Shown: positions 1 to 9,055, numbered from the stretch's first letter. The stretch: 64,000 nt of DNA from Tsuneonella sediminis (GCF_051912845.1 NZ_JBNCBU010000001.1:868001-932000), one strand, 5' to 3'. Notes: generated by a model from the letters alone, not told the origin. A program made the numbers and translations.

Positions 1-121
1 ATCGGTCCTCCTGTTCGCGCTGCACCTCATCGGCATCGACGACGCGGCGCTCTACGACGGGAGCTGGAGCGAATGGGGCGCGGATCCCGCGACGCCCAAG
101 GAAACCGGAGCCGCCGCCTGA
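1..121 (+). CDS. sseA: 3-mercaptopyruvate sulfurtransferase, C-terminal end (partial)
   Basis: Only the last 39 codons are present, read from base 2 to the TGA at 119-121. They contain ALYDGSWSEWGADPATPKETG, which matches the conserved C-terminal end of rhodanese-fold mercaptopyruvate and thiosulfate sulfurtransferases. The catalytic cysteine loop would lie just upstream, outside the window. The family moves sulfur from 3-mercaptopyruvate to thiol acceptors or cyanide. The stop overlaps the ATG of the cystathionine beta-lyase gene (ATGA), so the two are probably co-transcribed sulfur amino-acid genes. The family call is fairly firm, but it rests on a short tail. Confidence 0.72.
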   Translation, partial: SVLLFALHLIGIDDAALYDGSWSEWGADPATPKETGAAA

Positions 122-1320
122 TGGCCAAGCGAACGCGCGACACGAAGGCGGCCACCCGCCTCGTCACGGGAGGCCGGAAGGCCGAATGGACGGGGGCGGC
201 GGTCAACCCGCCGGTCTGGCGCACCAGCACGCACCTATACGCCGACAGCGCGGACCTCGCCAGGGGACGGCCGAACGAGGACGGCCATTTCTACTACGGG
301 CGGCGCGGGACGCCGACCCAGTGGGCGCTGGCCGACGCACTGACCGCGATCGAACCGGGCGCCGACGGGACCGTCCTTTATCCGAGCGGCGTGGCGGCGA
401 TCGCCGGCGCGCTGCTGACGGTCCTAAAACCGGGCGACGTGCTGCTCGTCACCGACAACGCCTACGAACCGACGCGCAGCATCGCGCAGGGCCTGCTCGC
501 GCGGTTCGGCATCGAGGCGCGCTTCTTCGATCCGCTCGACCTCGACGCATATGCCGCGGCGTTCTGCGAGCGCACCGCGGCGGTGATGCTGGAAAGCCCG
601 GGCAGCCTGACGATGGAAGTGTGCGACGTGCCCGCACTGGCCGGCATCGCGCGCGAAAAGGGCGCGGTCAGCGTGATCGACAACACCTGGGCCTCACCCC
701 TCGGCTTTGCCGCGCTTCGGCACGGGTGCGACATCGCGGTCATGAGCCTGACCAAGCATGCCGGCGGTCATTCAGACGTGATGATGGGCTCGGCAAGCGC
801 CGGGCGCGACTGGCACCGCAAGCTGCGGCTGACAGCGCAGAGCCTCGGCAACGTGGTCTCGCCGGACGACGCCGCGCTGGTTCTGCGAGGACTGAGGACG
901 ATGGGCGTGCGGCTCGCACATTCGACAGCCGCCGCGCTTTCGATCGCCCGCTGGCTCGATGCCCGGCCCGAGGTGGCCAGGGTGCTCTGCCCGATGCTGC
1001 CGGGCGCGCCGGGACACGCGCTTTGGAGCCGCGATTTCACCGGCGGCTGCGGCCTGTTCAGCGTGGTGCTGGCGGGCCGCGGTGCGGGCGAGCGCGCCCG
1101 GTTCATCGACGCGCTCGAACTGTTCGGCATCGGTTTCAGCTGGGGCGGCTATGAAAGCCTTGTCGTGCCGTTCGATCCTCCGCGCAGCGTGACCGCGTGG
1201 CCGCCGGCGGATTTGGCAAGCGAGGGAGGCGCGGCTATCAGGTTCTCGATCGGCCTCGAGGATCCCGCGGACCTGATCGCCGACCTCGAGCGCGCTTTGG
1301 CAGCAATGGACGACAGATGA
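121..1320 (+). CDS. metC: Cystathionine beta-lyase (PLP-dependent, Cys/Met metabolism family)
   Basis: This 399-aa protein has the Cys/Met metabolism PLP fold. The motif SLTKHAGGHSDVM carries the Schiff-base lysine at about residue 212, and ESPGSLTMEV, IDNTWASP and the C-terminal RFSIGLEDP are the usual PLP and phosphate contacts. It should split cystathionine into homocysteine, pyruvate and ammonia in methionine synthesis. I chose the ATG at 121 because it overlaps the upstream stop and removes a non-conserved arginine-rich extension that an in-frame start at 73 would add. Its own stop overlaps the ATG of the next gene by 4 bases. A gamma-lyase activity cannot be excluded from sequence alone. 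Confidence 0.9.
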   Translation: MAKRTRDTKAATRLVTGGRKAEWTGAAVNPPVWRTSTHLYADSADLARGRPNEDGHFYYGRRGTPTQWALADALTAIEPGADGTVLYPSGVAAIAGALLTVLKPGDVLLVTDNAYEPTRSIAQGLLARFGIEARFFDPLDLDAYAAAFCERTAAVMLESPGSLTMEVCDVPALAGIAREKGAVSVIDNTWASPLGFAALRHGCDIAVMSLTKHAGGHSDVMMGSASAGRDWHRKLRLTAQSLGNVVSPDDAALVLRGLRTMGVRLAHSTAAALSIARWLDARPEVARVLCPMLPGAPGHALWSRDFTGGCGLFSVVLAGRGAGERARFIDALELFGIGFSWGGYESLVVPFDPPRSVTAWPPADLASEGGAAIRFSIGLEDPADLIADLERALAAMDDR

Positions 1321-2432
1321 CAGCAACCCCGCTGCCGACGGACACCGCGATCCCCGATCCCTCGGGTGCCGTGGGCGAGGTTACCGCGGCTTTGCCTCCG
1401 GCGACCCCTTTCCCCGTGCCGACGGCCACGGCATCCCCCGAGACGGCGATCAAGGCGGCGGACGGCATCAAGGAAGCGGTCAGCGAAAATGGCGGCACCG
1501 CGGCCGGGGTCGTCGAGACGCTCGACGGTTTCGCCATCGATCTCGGCTCGTTCCACCTGTCGATGTGGGACGCGATCGTGTTCATCTCGGTCCTCGTCGG
1601 GATTTACCTGCTGGCGTTCTTCCTCAGCCGTTTCGCGCGGCGGACGCTGCGGCGGCTTTCACGGTTCGACGAGACCCAGCGCCTGCTGGCCGAAAAACTC
1701 GTCACGATCGCGGTGTGGGCCATCGCCGTTCTCCTGGGAATCGACATCCTCGGCATCGACCTGACCGCGCTGGCGGTGTTCTCGGGCGCATTCGGGCTCG
1801 CGATCGGGTTCGGCCTGCAGAAGACCTTCGGCAACCTGATCGCCGGGATCATCCTGTTGATGGACCGCTCGATCAAGCCCGGCGACGTGATCGCAATCGC
1901 CGACTCGGCCGGCACCATGACCTTTGGACAGATCCGCAAGATCGGCATCCGCGCGGTTTCGCTGACCACCCGCGACCAGCGCGAATACCTGATCCCGAAC
2001 GAGAACCTGATGGTCAACCAGGTCGAGAACTGGTCGTATTCCTCGCGCAACGTGCGCATCCAGGTGCCGGTCGGAGTCTCCTATGAGTGCGACCTCAAGC
2101 TGGCCGAGAAGCTGATGCTCGAGGCGGCGAAGGGCGCGACACGCGTGCTCAAGACGCCGCCTCCGGTGTGCTGGCTCGATGCCTATGGCGACAGCTCGGT
2201 GAACTTCGTGATTCATTGCTGGATCAACGATCCCGAGGACGGTGTCGGCAACGTCAAATCGGACGTCCTCAAGCGGTTGTGGGACCTGTTTGCAGAGCAC
2301 GGGGTGGAGATCCCGTTCCCGCAGCGCGACCTCAACCTGCGCGACAATGCCCAGTTCCAGCAGCTTGTGGCGGCGATTTCCCAGCGGATCGAACAGCCGG
2401 ACAGGGCCGGTCCGCAGCCTTCGGAAGGCTAG
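1317..2432 (+). CDS. MscS-family small-conductance mechanosensitive channel
   Basis: This 371-aa inner-membrane protein has a long Pro/Ala/Thr-rich N-terminus, then three hydrophobic segments at about residues 83-105, 125-150 and 153-185. The last is the glycine/alanine-rich pore helix (FSGAFGLAIGFGLQKTFGN). The beta domain follows (RSIKPGDVI) with the LIPNENL motif, then the cytosolic alpha/beta domain. The length is near that of E. coli MscS plus the N-terminal extension. Such channels release solutes during hypo-osmotic shock. The ATG at 1317 overlaps the metC stop, which looks like operon packing and not a functional link. Confidence 0.88.
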   Translation: MTATPLPTDTAIPDPSGAVGEVTAALPPATPFPVPTATASPETAIKAADGIKEAVSENGGTAAGVVETLDGFAIDLGSFHLSMWDAIVFISVLVGIYLLAFFLSRFARRTLRRLSRFDETQRLLAEKLVTIAVWAIAVLLGIDILGIDLTALAVFSGAFGLAIGFGLQKTFGNLIAGIILLMDRSIKPGDVIAIADSAGTMTFGQIRKIGIRAVSLTTRDQREYLIPNENLMVNQVENWSYSSRNVRIQVPVGVSYECDLKLAEKLMLEAAKGATRVLKTPPPVCWLDAYGDSSVNFVIHCWINDPEDGVGNVKSDVLKRLWDLFAEHGVEIPFPQRDLNLRDNAQFQQLVAAISQRIEQPDRAGPQPSEG

Positions 2433-2529
2433 CTTGGCGCGGTCAAACCGCAGATTTCAAAATCGCGCCTTCCCCCGCTGACAGGCAATCTGGCTGGCGA
2501 GATTGCGTGCCCGCGCGCATCTCGCCGCC

Positions 2530-3285
2530 ATGGCCAGAACCGGAACAGTCCATCTCGTCGGCGCGGGTCCGGGTGATCCCGATCTCCTGACGTTGCGTGC
2601 CGCCCGCCTGATCGAGCGCGCGGACATCATCGTCCACGACGGGCTGGTGGATCCTGCGGTACTCGCGCTTGCTCCGCCCGCGGCCAAGCTCGTTTCTGTA
2701 GCCAAGAGCCGCGCGCGTCACACCCTGCCGCAGGACGCGATCAATGCCCTGCTCGTGCGCGAAGCGCTCGCCGGGCGCGACGTCGTTCGCCTGAAGGGCG
2801 GCGACCCGCTGGTGTTCGGGCGCGGGGGCGAGGAAGCCGAGGCCTGCCGCGCCGCCGGCGTGCCGGTCGAGGTGGTGCCCGGCATCAGCGCCGCCAACGG
2901 CGCGGCCGCCGCAGCACAGATCGCGCTGACGCACCGCGATGCGGCAAGCGTGGTCAGTTTCGTGGCGGGCCAGTGCAAGGGGCTCAGCGAACAGGACTGG
3001 GCCGGCCTTGCCGGCAAGGGGCGCACGCTCGTCATCTACATGGGCGTCAAGACCGCGCCGCAAATCGCTGAAAAGCTTATGGCCGACGGTCTCGCGCCGG
3101 AGATGCCGCTGGCAGTGATCGAGAACGCCTGCCGGCCACAGATGCGCGTGCTGCGCGGTCCGCTGGCGGCGCTCCCCGACCTCGTCGTGGCCGAGGCCGT
3201 CAAGAGCCCGGCACTCATCGTGATCGGCGATGTCACCACGCGCGACGACGCTGCCGTCGCTCGCTTGGCGGAGGCCGCTGCATGA
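2530..3285 (+). CDS. cobA: Uroporphyrinogen-III C-methyltransferase (siroheme synthesis)
   Basis: The 251-aa protein starts with VHLVGAGPGDPDLLTLRA, the SAM-binding loop of the tetrapyrrole methylase family. It also has RLKGGDPLVFGRGGEE and the VVPGISA motif typical of SUMT. It methylates uroporphyrinogen III at C2 and C7 with SAM to give precorrin-2. There is no CysG dehydrogenase/chelatase domain, so this is the stand-alone CobA type. Its place directly upstream of sulfite reductase shows that it supplies siroheme for that enzyme. I chose the ATG at 2530 over an in-frame start at 2503 because the family begins just before this glycine-rich loop. The stop overlaps the next start (ATGA). Confidence 0.92.
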   Translation: MARTGTVHLVGAGPGDPDLLTLRAARLIERADIIVHDGLVDPAVLALAPPAAKLVSVAKSRARHTLPQDAINALLVREALAGRDVVRLKGGDPLVFGRGGEEAEACRAAGVPVEVVPGISAANGAAAAAQIALTHRDAASVVSFVAGQCKGLSEQDWAGLAGKGRTLVIYMGVKTAPQIAEKLMADGLAPEMPLAVIENACRPQMRVLRGPLAALPDLVVAEAVKSPALIVIGDVTTRDDAAVARLAEAAA

Positions 3286-3578
3286 AGATCCTGACCGGAA
3301 ACGATCTGAAGACCGGCGCGGTCACCTGGTGGACCGGCTACGACTGGTCGCTGCACGTCGAGGACGCGGTCGATGCCGGCCCCGAGGCCGATGCGATCGC
3401 CGCGCGCGAGGAAGCCGCCCGCCGCGTTAACGCGCCTTACGTGATCGAGGGCGAGCGCACCGCAGGCGGCGTGCGCCCGGCACACATCAAGGACCGCATC
3501 CGCGCGCTCGGACCCACAGTGCGGCCGGACCTGACCCTCAAGCCCGCCGATCCCGAAGCCGGCAACTGGGTGATCTGA
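3282..3578 (+). CDS. DUF2849 family protein, sulfite reductase operon
   Basis: This small 98-aa protein resembles the DUF2849 family, known mainly from alphaproteobacterial cys clusters between the siroheme methylase and cysI. It opens with a short LTGNDLKTGAVTWWT stretch and has an acidic middle and no cysteines, membrane segments or signal peptide. The biochemical role is unknown. The position is conserved and translation is coupled to cobA by a 4-base overlap, with cysI starting 2 bases after its stop. A part in sulfite reductase assembly or electron delivery would be only a guess. Confidence 0.82.
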   Translation: MKILTGNDLKTGAVTWWTGYDWSLHVEDAVDAGPEADAIAAREEAARRVNAPYVIEGERTAGGVRPAHIKDRIRALGPTVRPDLTLKPADPEAGNWVI

Positions 3579-3580
3579 CG

Positions 3581-5209
3581 ATGTACGAGTATGACAAGTG
3601 GGACCAGCAACAGGTCGATGCCCGCGTCGCGGAGTTTCGCGACCAAGTGGAAAGGCGCCTCGCAGGCAAGATCACCGAGGACCAGTTCAAACCCTTGCGG
3701 CTGATGAACGGGCTCTACCTGCAACTGCACGCGTACATGCTGCGGGTGGCCATACCCTACGGCACGCTCGACAGCCGCCAAATGCATGCGCTCGCCGACA
3801 TCGCCGACAGGTACGATCGCGGCTATGGCCATTTCACCACCCGTCAGAACATCCAGTACAACTGGATCAGGCTCGCCGAGGCGCCGGACATCCTTGCGGA
3901 TCTCGCGAAGGTCGAGATGCACGCGATCCAGACGAGCGGAAATTGCATCCGCAACATCAGCTCCGACCACTTTGCCGGCGCCGCGGCCGACGAGGTAATT
4001 GATCCAAGGCCTTACGCCGAACTTCTTAGACAGTGGTCGAGCTTCCACCCGGAATTCACCGCGCTTCCGCGAAAGTTCAAGATCGCCGTGATCGCGAGCG
4101 CGACCGACCGTGCGGCAATGAAGCTGCACGATATCGGCATCCGGATCGTCAGGAACGACGCGGGCGAGATCGGCGCGCAGTTCTGGGTCGGCGGCGGCAT
4201 GGGCCGCACCCCGATGATCGCGCCGTGCATCAACGAATTCGTGCCGATCGACAGCCTCGTCACCTACTGCGAGGCCGCCTTGCGGGTCTACAACCGCCAC
4301 GGCCGTCGTGACAACAAGTACAAGGCGCGGATCAAGATCCTCGTCCACGAGCTTGGCGCGGAGGAATATCGGCGCCAGGTCGAGGACGAGTTCGCCCACC
4401 TCCGGACGCAGGGCATCGAGCCGCCACTGGCGGAACTCGAGCGCATCTCCGCCTTCTTCGCCGATCCGCCGTTCGAGACCGGCCTCCCGCGCGGTGTCGA
4501 CCGGTCGGACCCGGATTTCGCGCTGTGGGTCGATACGAACACCGTCCCGCACAAGGCGGCCGGTTATGTCGCCGCGGTGATCAGCCTCAAGCCGGTCGGT
4601 GGCATCCCCGGCGATGCGACGTCCGACCAGATGCGGCTGATCGCCGACCTCGCCCGGATCCATTCGTTCGACGAGATGCGCGTGACCCACACGCAGAACA
4701 TCGTCCTGCCGCACGTTCGCCAGGCGGACCTCCACGCGCTGTGGAAGAAGCTTGACGAAGCGGGCCTCGGCACCGCCAACCTCGATATGGCAGGCGACAT
4801 TATCGCCTGCCCCGGGCTCGACTACTGCAGCCTTGCCAACGCCCGCTCGATCCCGGTCGCCCAGAAGCTGAGCCAGCGGCTTGCACCGAAGTCGGCAGAG
4901 CTCGGCGAGCTGAAGATCAAGATCTCGGGGTGCATAAATGCCTGCGGGCACCACCACGCGGGTCACATCGGCATCCTCGGCGTCGACCGGAAAGGGACCG
5001 AGAACTACCAGCTGCTGCTGGGTGGCAGCGAAGCGGAAGACACCTCGCTTGCCAAGATTGTCGGCCCCGGCTTCGACGAAGCAGGGATCGTCGACGCGGT
5101 GGAGACCGCGACCGGGGTCTATCTTGCGCAGCGCAGCGAAGGCGAGCGGTTCCTCGACACCTATCGCCGCATCGGGCTCGAGCCGTTCAAGGAGGCGCTC
5201 TATGGCTGA
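3581..5209 (+). CDS. cysI: Sulfite reductase hemoprotein (nitrite/sulfite reductase family)
   Basis: At 542 aa this is the siroheme/[4Fe-4S] hemoprotein that reduces sulfite to sulfide with six electrons. Two ferredoxin-like half domains and two siroheme domains are present, with TSGNCIRNISSDHFAG in the first. The cluster cysteines are about C410 and C416 (CPGLDYC) and C451 and C455 (CINAC), and GHHHAGHIGILG follows. No flavoprotein subunit (cysJ) is adjacent, so electrons may come from ferredoxin or another reductase. Siroheme-dependent nitrite reductases share the fold, but the flanking cobA and cysH favour sulfite as the substrate. The stop overlaps the DUF934 gene by 8 bases. Confidence 0.93.
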   Translation: MYEYDKWDQQQVDARVAEFRDQVERRLAGKITEDQFKPLRLMNGLYLQLHAYMLRVAIPYGTLDSRQMHALADIADRYDRGYGHFTTRQNIQYNWIRLAEAPDILADLAKVEMHAIQTSGNCIRNISSDHFAGAAADEVIDPRPYAELLRQWSSFHPEFTALPRKFKIAVIASATDRAAMKLHDIGIRIVRNDAGEIGAQFWVGGGMGRTPMIAPCINEFVPIDSLVTYCEAALRVYNRHGRRDNKYKARIKILVHELGAEEYRRQVEDEFAHLRTQGIEPPLAELERISAFFADPPFETGLPRGVDRSDPDFALWVDTNTVPHKAAGYVAAVISLKPVGGIPGDATSDQMRLIADLARIHSFDEMRVTHTQNIVLPHVRQADLHALWKKLDEAGLGTANLDMAGDIIACPGLDYCSLANARSIPVAQKLSQRLAPKSAELGELKIKISGCINACGHHHAGHIGILGVDRKGTENYQLLLGGSEAEDTSLAKIVGPGFDEAGIVDAVETATGVYLAQRSEGERFLDTYRRIGLEPFKEALYG

Positions 5210-5639
5210 GCTGTTGCGATTCCGCGAAGACGAGCCGGTCGATCACCCGGCCGTCACGGTCGATTCATATATCCAGCAGGCAAATTCCGCGGCTGTGCGG
5301 ATAGAGCCGGGCGACGATGCCCGGGCGCTCATACCTCACCTCGCGGACCTGCGGCTGATCGAGGTGAATTTCCCGGTTTTCACCGACGGCCGGGGGTACA
5401 GTGCCGCGCGCATACTGCGCGAGGCGGGTTACACCGGAGAACTGCGCGCGGTGGGCGACGTGCTCGTCGACCAGCTTTTCGCGATGCGCCGCTGCGGATT
5501 CGATGCCTTCGAACCCGACCGCCCGCTCGATCCTGCCGATGCCGAAGCCGCCCTCTCGCGCTGGGATCACGTCTACCAACCCGCAGCCGACGACCGCACG
5601 CCGATCTGGGCATTGCGCCACCCGGTGACCCATGGCTGA
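5202..5639 (+). CDS. DUF934 domain protein, sulfate assimilation cluster
   Basis: The 145-aa protein matches the DUF934 family in size and in the motifs NFPVFTDGRGYSAARILRE, GDVLVDQLFAMRRCGFDAFE and ALSRWDHVYQ. The family is almost always found next to cysI and cysH in alpha- and betaproteobacteria and has been suggested to serve oxidised sulfur metabolism, without a proven activity. The ATG at 5202 lies inside the end of cysI, and the stop overlaps the cysH start by 8 bases, so the three are probably translationally coupled. A longer open frame upstream is only a shadow of cysI. Confidence 0.88.
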   Translation: MAELLRFREDEPVDHPAVTVDSYIQQANSAAVRIEPGDDARALIPHLADLRLIEVNFPVFTDGRGYSAARILREAGYTGELRAVGDVLVDQLFAMRRCGFDAFEPDRPLDPADAEAALSRWDHVYQPAADDRTPIWALRHPVTHG

Positions 5640-6432
5640 CCTCGGCATCGGCAGGTTCACCGACCGGATCGACACGGGACCCCGGTTCACGCCCGCGGAC
5701 GCTGCCGCGCTCAATCGCCGCTTCGAAGGGTGCGATACCGCCTCGGTGCTCGAAGGCGTGCTGCGCGGCGGACTGGCCGGCCGTGTCGCCGCGGTATCGA
5801 GCTTCGGCGCCGAAAGCGCGGTGCTGCTGCACCAGATTGCCGCCGTCGCGCCCGCCACACCGGTGCTTTTCCTCGACACCGGCAAGCATTTCACCGAGAC
5901 GATCGCCTATCGCGACGCGCTGCTTGATCGCCTGGGAATGACCAACCTCCTCGTGCTGGCGCCCGATCCGGCCGATCTTGCTTCCCGCGACGAGACCAGC
6001 CTGCGCTGGTCCTACGATCCCGACGGCTGCTGCGAGATCCGCAAGGTGCGCCCGCTGGCGAGGGTTCTCGAAAGCTTCGATGCCTCGATCACCGGTCGCA
6101 AGGCGTTCCAGTCGCAGACCCGCGCCAACCTCCCCCGCTTCGAGATCGACCGGTCGGACACCGCCGGGCGCCTCAAGATCAACCCGCTGATCGATTGGGA
6201 CGCGGACCGGATCGCCGCGTACGTCGCGGCGCACGAACTCCCCGCGCATCCGCTTGTCGCACGCGGCTATCCCTCGATCGGCTGCTCCCCGTGCACCAGC
6301 AAGGTGGCGCCGGGCGAAGACCCGCGCGCGGGCCGCTGGAAAGGGTGGGACAAGACCGAATGCGGCATCCACACGCCCGTCCAGCTCGGTCCCGACGGCG
6401 AGCTGCCGCCGGGGTACGAACCCTTCCTGTAA
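5632..6432 (+). CDS. cysH: Assimilatory adenylyl-sulfate (APS) reductase, thioredoxin-dependent
   Basis: This 266-aa PP-loop enzyme reduces activated sulfate to sulfite and so feeds the sulfite reductase upstream. The PP-loop region reads AAVSSFGAESAVLLH. The catalytic cysteine is in TECGIH (about C244) near the C-terminus. It also has a CC pair (about C133/C134) and CSPC (C218/C221), the four cysteines that bind a [4Fe-4S] cluster in APS-specific reductases and are absent from E. coli-type PAPS reductases. That favours APS (EC 1.8.4.10) as substrate. It is the last gene of the cys run, and a hairpin follows it. Confidence 0.92.
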   Translation: MADLGIGRFTDRIDTGPRFTPADAAALNRRFEGCDTASVLEGVLRGGLAGRVAAVSSFGAESAVLLHQIAAVAPATPVLFLDTGKHFTETIAYRDALLDRLGMTNLLVLAPDPADLASRDETSLRWSYDPDGCCEIRKVRPLARVLESFDASITGRKAFQSQTRANLPRFEIDRSDTAGRLKINPLIDWDADRIAAYVAAHELPAHPLVARGYPSIGCSPCTSKVAPGEDPRAGRWKGWDKTECGIHTPVQLGPDGELPPGYEPFL

Positions 6433-6447
6433 ACGGCGCGGGCGTCA

Positions 6448-6478
6448 GCGCCAGACTGCTCCGACGCTGGCGCGTTCT
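6448..6478. terminator. Possible bidirectional hairpin between convergent genes
   Basis: A perfect 7-bp inverted repeat, GCGCCAG (6448-6454) and CTGGCGC (6467-6473), has a 12-base loop and lies between the cysH stop and the end of the minus-strand lipoprotein gene. There is only a weak T-rich tail, so termination strength is uncertain. Confidence 0.4.
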
Positions 6479-6490
6479 CGCGAACCGCCC

Positions 6491-6904
6491 TCAGCTATCG
6501 AGGCGGACTACGGTCGAAACCTTGCCGGTCTTGGGATCGGTCGACTGGTACACACCGTCAACCACCTCCTCGTTGTAGCAGACCTGCGTCGAACCCTCCT
6601 TCGAGGAAGTCTCGCAATACTGGTTGGGCGACTTCTGTTCCCAGGTGCCGGTATCGACGACCGTACCGCTCGCGTCGGTAACCTCGTACGTGCCATCCGG
6701 CTTGACGTTGGCCACGATTTTCTGGCCGTCGGGCATCGTGACTTCGAACTTGCCGTGCGAGGGCTTGCCGTCGGCGGCGAGCGTGTTCGTCATGGCTTCA
6801 GGCGCGGCCGCCTCGGTTGCGGCGGCATCGGCTTCGGGTTCCGGGGCCGGTTGTGAGCACGCGGCAAGCGCGACCAGCGCGGTTGCGGCAACGAATTTCT
6901 TCAT
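6491..6904 (-). CDS. Small secreted lipoprotein, function unknown
   Basis: The 137-aa product starts MKKFVAATALVALAACSQP, a classic lipoprotein signal with the lipobox ending in a cysteine near residue 16. A short Ala/Glu/Pro-rich linker follows. The rest looks like a small beta domain (GKFEVTMPDGQKIVANVKPD, GTYEVTDASGTVVDTGTWEQ) with two cysteines (QYCETS, TQVCYN) that could form a disulfide. No enzyme motif is visible. I used the ATG at 6904, because the longer open frame upstream has no signal and atypical composition. It is convergent with cysH and apparently monocistronic. Confidence 0.75.
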   Translation of the reverse strand: MKKFVAATALVALAACSQPAPEPEADAAATEAAAPEAMTNTLAADGKPSHGKFEVTMPDGQKIVANVKPDGTYEVTDASGTVVDTGTWEQKSPNQYCETSSKEGSTQVCYNEEVVDGVYQSTDPKTGKVSTVVRLDS

Positions 6905-7007
6905 GGCAAATCCCCCTGCACGTCGCGCCTGGAGTCTTGCCCCGGGCGCGACTCGCGACCCGCACGCGGGACTATGCACGCTCCGGACGCCGAGTCGACT
7001 CAGCGCG

Positions 7008-7925
7008 CTAGAGCCAGCCGTTTTCGCGGTACCAGCGCGCGGTGGCCTTGAGGCCGTCGCGGGTCGGAATGCGGGGCTGCCACAGACCGGGCGGAACGGC
7101 CATTTCAGGACGCGCGACCCAGTCGGGGTGCGCCATGTAGCCAACCCGGTCGCGCGTCAGTCGCGCGCGCGAGCGGCGCAGCAGCCGGTCGGCACGCGAG
7201 GCATGCTCGAGTAGCGGGCGCGAGAGATGGACCACCAGCGGGCGTCGGCCCACCGCCCAGCCGATCACCCGCGCCAGCTCGCGGTGGCTCCAGCCGCCCG
7301 GGTGTCCATCGTCGGGTTCGAATATGCGGTGTGTCACCCCTTCCCCGCCGGGCACGAGCGAAACGAGAAGGTCGGCAAGGTCATGGACGTGGATGAGAGA
7401 ACTGCGCCCCGGCGGTGGGACCGGCACCAGGCCCCGCTTCGCCAGCCTGAACATCTCGAGATAGTCGCGGTCCCACGGTCCGTAGACCCCGGGCGGCCGG
7501 ACGATCGTCCAGTCGAGTCCGCTCGCCGCGACCAGTCGCTCGGCGCGCTCCTTCGACGCGCCGTAGGCGGAGAGTGCCGGCTCCCGCGCCGCGAGCGACG
7601 ACACGCACACGAAGCGCGGCACCCCCGCCTCCGTCGCCGCTTTCACCGCGTTGAGGGTTCCGGCGACATTGACAGCCTCGAACGCCGCCGCGTCGCGCGC
7701 CGTGGTCAGGCCCGCGACGTGGAGGACGGCCTCGGCGCCGTCGACCAGCCGCGCGAGCGCGCCAATGTCGGACAGGTCGCCCTCGATCCATTGGGCGGCG
7801 GTCTGGTCGCGCGGGACGGACCGGGCGAGCGCGCGCACCTGCATCCCGGCCCCGCACAGCTTTTCCAGCGCGGCGCGCCCGACGAATCCCGTGGCACCGG
7901 TCAGGGCGACGAGCGGCCCTCTCAC
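7008..7925 (-). CDS. NAD(P)-dependent epimerase/dehydratase (extended SDR)
   Basis: This 305-aa protein opens with VALTGATGFVGRAALEKL, the Rossmann nucleotide-binding motif of extended short-chain dehydrogenases. A catalytic-type SAYGASKERAE (YxxxK) and IVRPPGVYGPWD follow. The substrate cannot be told from sequence; relatives act on nucleotide sugars, flavonoid-like compounds or quinone-linked substrates. The start is a GTG at 7925 that overlaps the proB stop as GTGA, suggesting translational coupling. The longer open frame upstream is an antisense-like shadow of proB and is arginine-rich. Confidence 0.82.
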   Translation of the reverse strand: MRGPLVALTGATGFVGRAALEKLCGAGMQVRALARSVPRDQTAAQWIEGDLSDIGALARLVDGAEAVLHVAGLTTARDAAAFEAVNVAGTLNAVKAATEAGVPRFVCVSSLAAREPALSAYGASKERAERLVAASGLDWTIVRPPGVYGPWDRDYLEMFRLAKRGLVPVPPPGRSSLIHVHDLADLLVSLVPGGEGVTHRIFEPDDGHPGGWSHRELARVIGWAVGRRPLVVHLSRPLLEHASRADRLLRRSRARLTRDRVGYMAHPDWVARPEMAVPPGLWQPRIPTRDGLKATARWYRENGWL

Positions 7926-9055
7926 AGAAGCACCATATGATCGCGGTGGACCACCGCCGCCCGGGGAGCATACCCTAGGAGTCCAGCCTGCTCGCCGGCC
8001 TTGCGTCCGGCGATCGCGCGGCATTCGGCGGCGGTGTACTCGACCAGCCCCTGCGCGAGCCGATCTCCTTTCGCGGAATGGATCGTCACGAGATCGCCGC
8101 GGGCGAAGTCGCCATCGACCCCTGTCACCCCGGCGGCGAGCAGGCTCGATCCCGCCCCGAGCGCGGCAGCACACCCTTCATCGACCGTGAGAACCCCGGC
8201 AGGTGCGATCCGCCCGCCCAGCCACACCTTGCGCCCGCCGTCACGCCGCTGGGGCACGAACAGCGTGCCCTTGTCTCCGGACAGCGCGTGTTCGATGGGA
8301 CGGGCGTGGGTTCCGTTCACGATCGCCAGCGCGATGCCGGCCCGACCTGCGATCTCGGCTGCCTCGAGCTTCGAGACCATGCCCCCCGAGCCCATGCCCG
8401 AACCCGATCCTCCCGTCGCCATGGCCCGGATGGTCTCGTCGACGCCCTGCACCTCGCGGACCAGCTCGGCCGCCGGATCGCCGGGGTCCCGGTCGAACAG
8501 CCCGTCGACGTCGCTCAGCAGGACAACCGCGTCAGCCGCTGCAGCCTGCGCGACCCGCGCCCCAAGGCGATCGTTGTCGCCAAACCGGATCTCGGCGGTG
8601 GCGACGCTGTCGTTCTCGTTGACGACCGGCACCGCGCCCTGGTCGAGCAGGCACGCCAGCGTAGAGGAGGCGTTGAGGTAGCGGCGACGGTCCTCGAGGT
8701 CGTCGAGGGTGAGCAGGAGCTGGGCCGCGACGAGACCCCTTGCCCCGAGAAGTTCATCCCATGCGCCGGCAAGCGCGATCTGGCCCACCGCGGCGGCGGC
8801 CTGCGCGTCGGCAAGGCTGGCGCGCCCGCCGCCGGACAGCCCCAGCCTCCCCGCACCAAGCGCAATGGCGCCCGAACTGACCACGACCACCTGCTGGCCG
8901 CGCCCGCGTGCCTCTGCGATCTCCCCGCACAGCGCCGCCAGCCATTCGCGCCGCAACGTTCCGACGCGCTCGACGAGCAACGCCGAGCCGACCTTGATCA
9001 CCAGGCGCGGGCAAATGGCCGGATCGGCGATATGGGAGAGAGCCGCGAACGTCAT
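7922..9055 (-). CDS. proB: Glutamate 5-kinase
   Basis: The 377-aa enzyme phosphorylates L-glutamate to glutamyl 5-phosphate, the first step of proline synthesis. An amino-acid-kinase domain runs from residue 18 (LVIKVGSALLV) through VSSGAIALGAGRLGL, NENDSVATAEIRFGDNDRL and VLLSDVDGLFD, followed by GGMVSKLEAA. A C-terminal PUA-like domain (about residue 280 on, LTVDEGCAAAL) matches the full-length E. coli type. Feedback inhibition by proline is usual for the family. It sits 52 bases downstream of obgE, an arrangement common in proteobacteria, and overlaps the epimerase gene. Confidence 0.95.
   Translation of the reverse strand: MTFAALSHIADPAICPRLVIKVGSALLVERVGTLRREWLAALCGEIAEARGRGQQVVVVSSGAIALGAGRLGLSGGGRASLADAQAAAAVGQIALAGAWDELLGARGLVAAQLLLTLDDLEDRRRYLNASSTLACLLDQGAVPVVNENDSVATAEIRFGDNDRLGARVAQAAAADAVVLLSDVDGLFDRDPGDPAAELVREVQGVDETIRAMATGGSGSGMGSGGMVSKLEAAEIAGRAGIALAIVNGTHARPIEHALSGDKGTLFVPQRRDGGRKVWLGGRIAPAGVLTVDEGCAAALGAGSSLLAAGVTGVDGDFARGDLVTIHSAKGDRLAQGLVEYTAAECRAIAGRKAGEQAGLLGYAPRAAVVHRDHMVLL

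Noticed and set aside
2433..2529. A riboswitch ahead of the siroheme methylase or metC genes
   Set aside because: metC overlaps its upstream gene, and the 97 bases before cobA show no conserved cobalamin or SAM riboswitch core.
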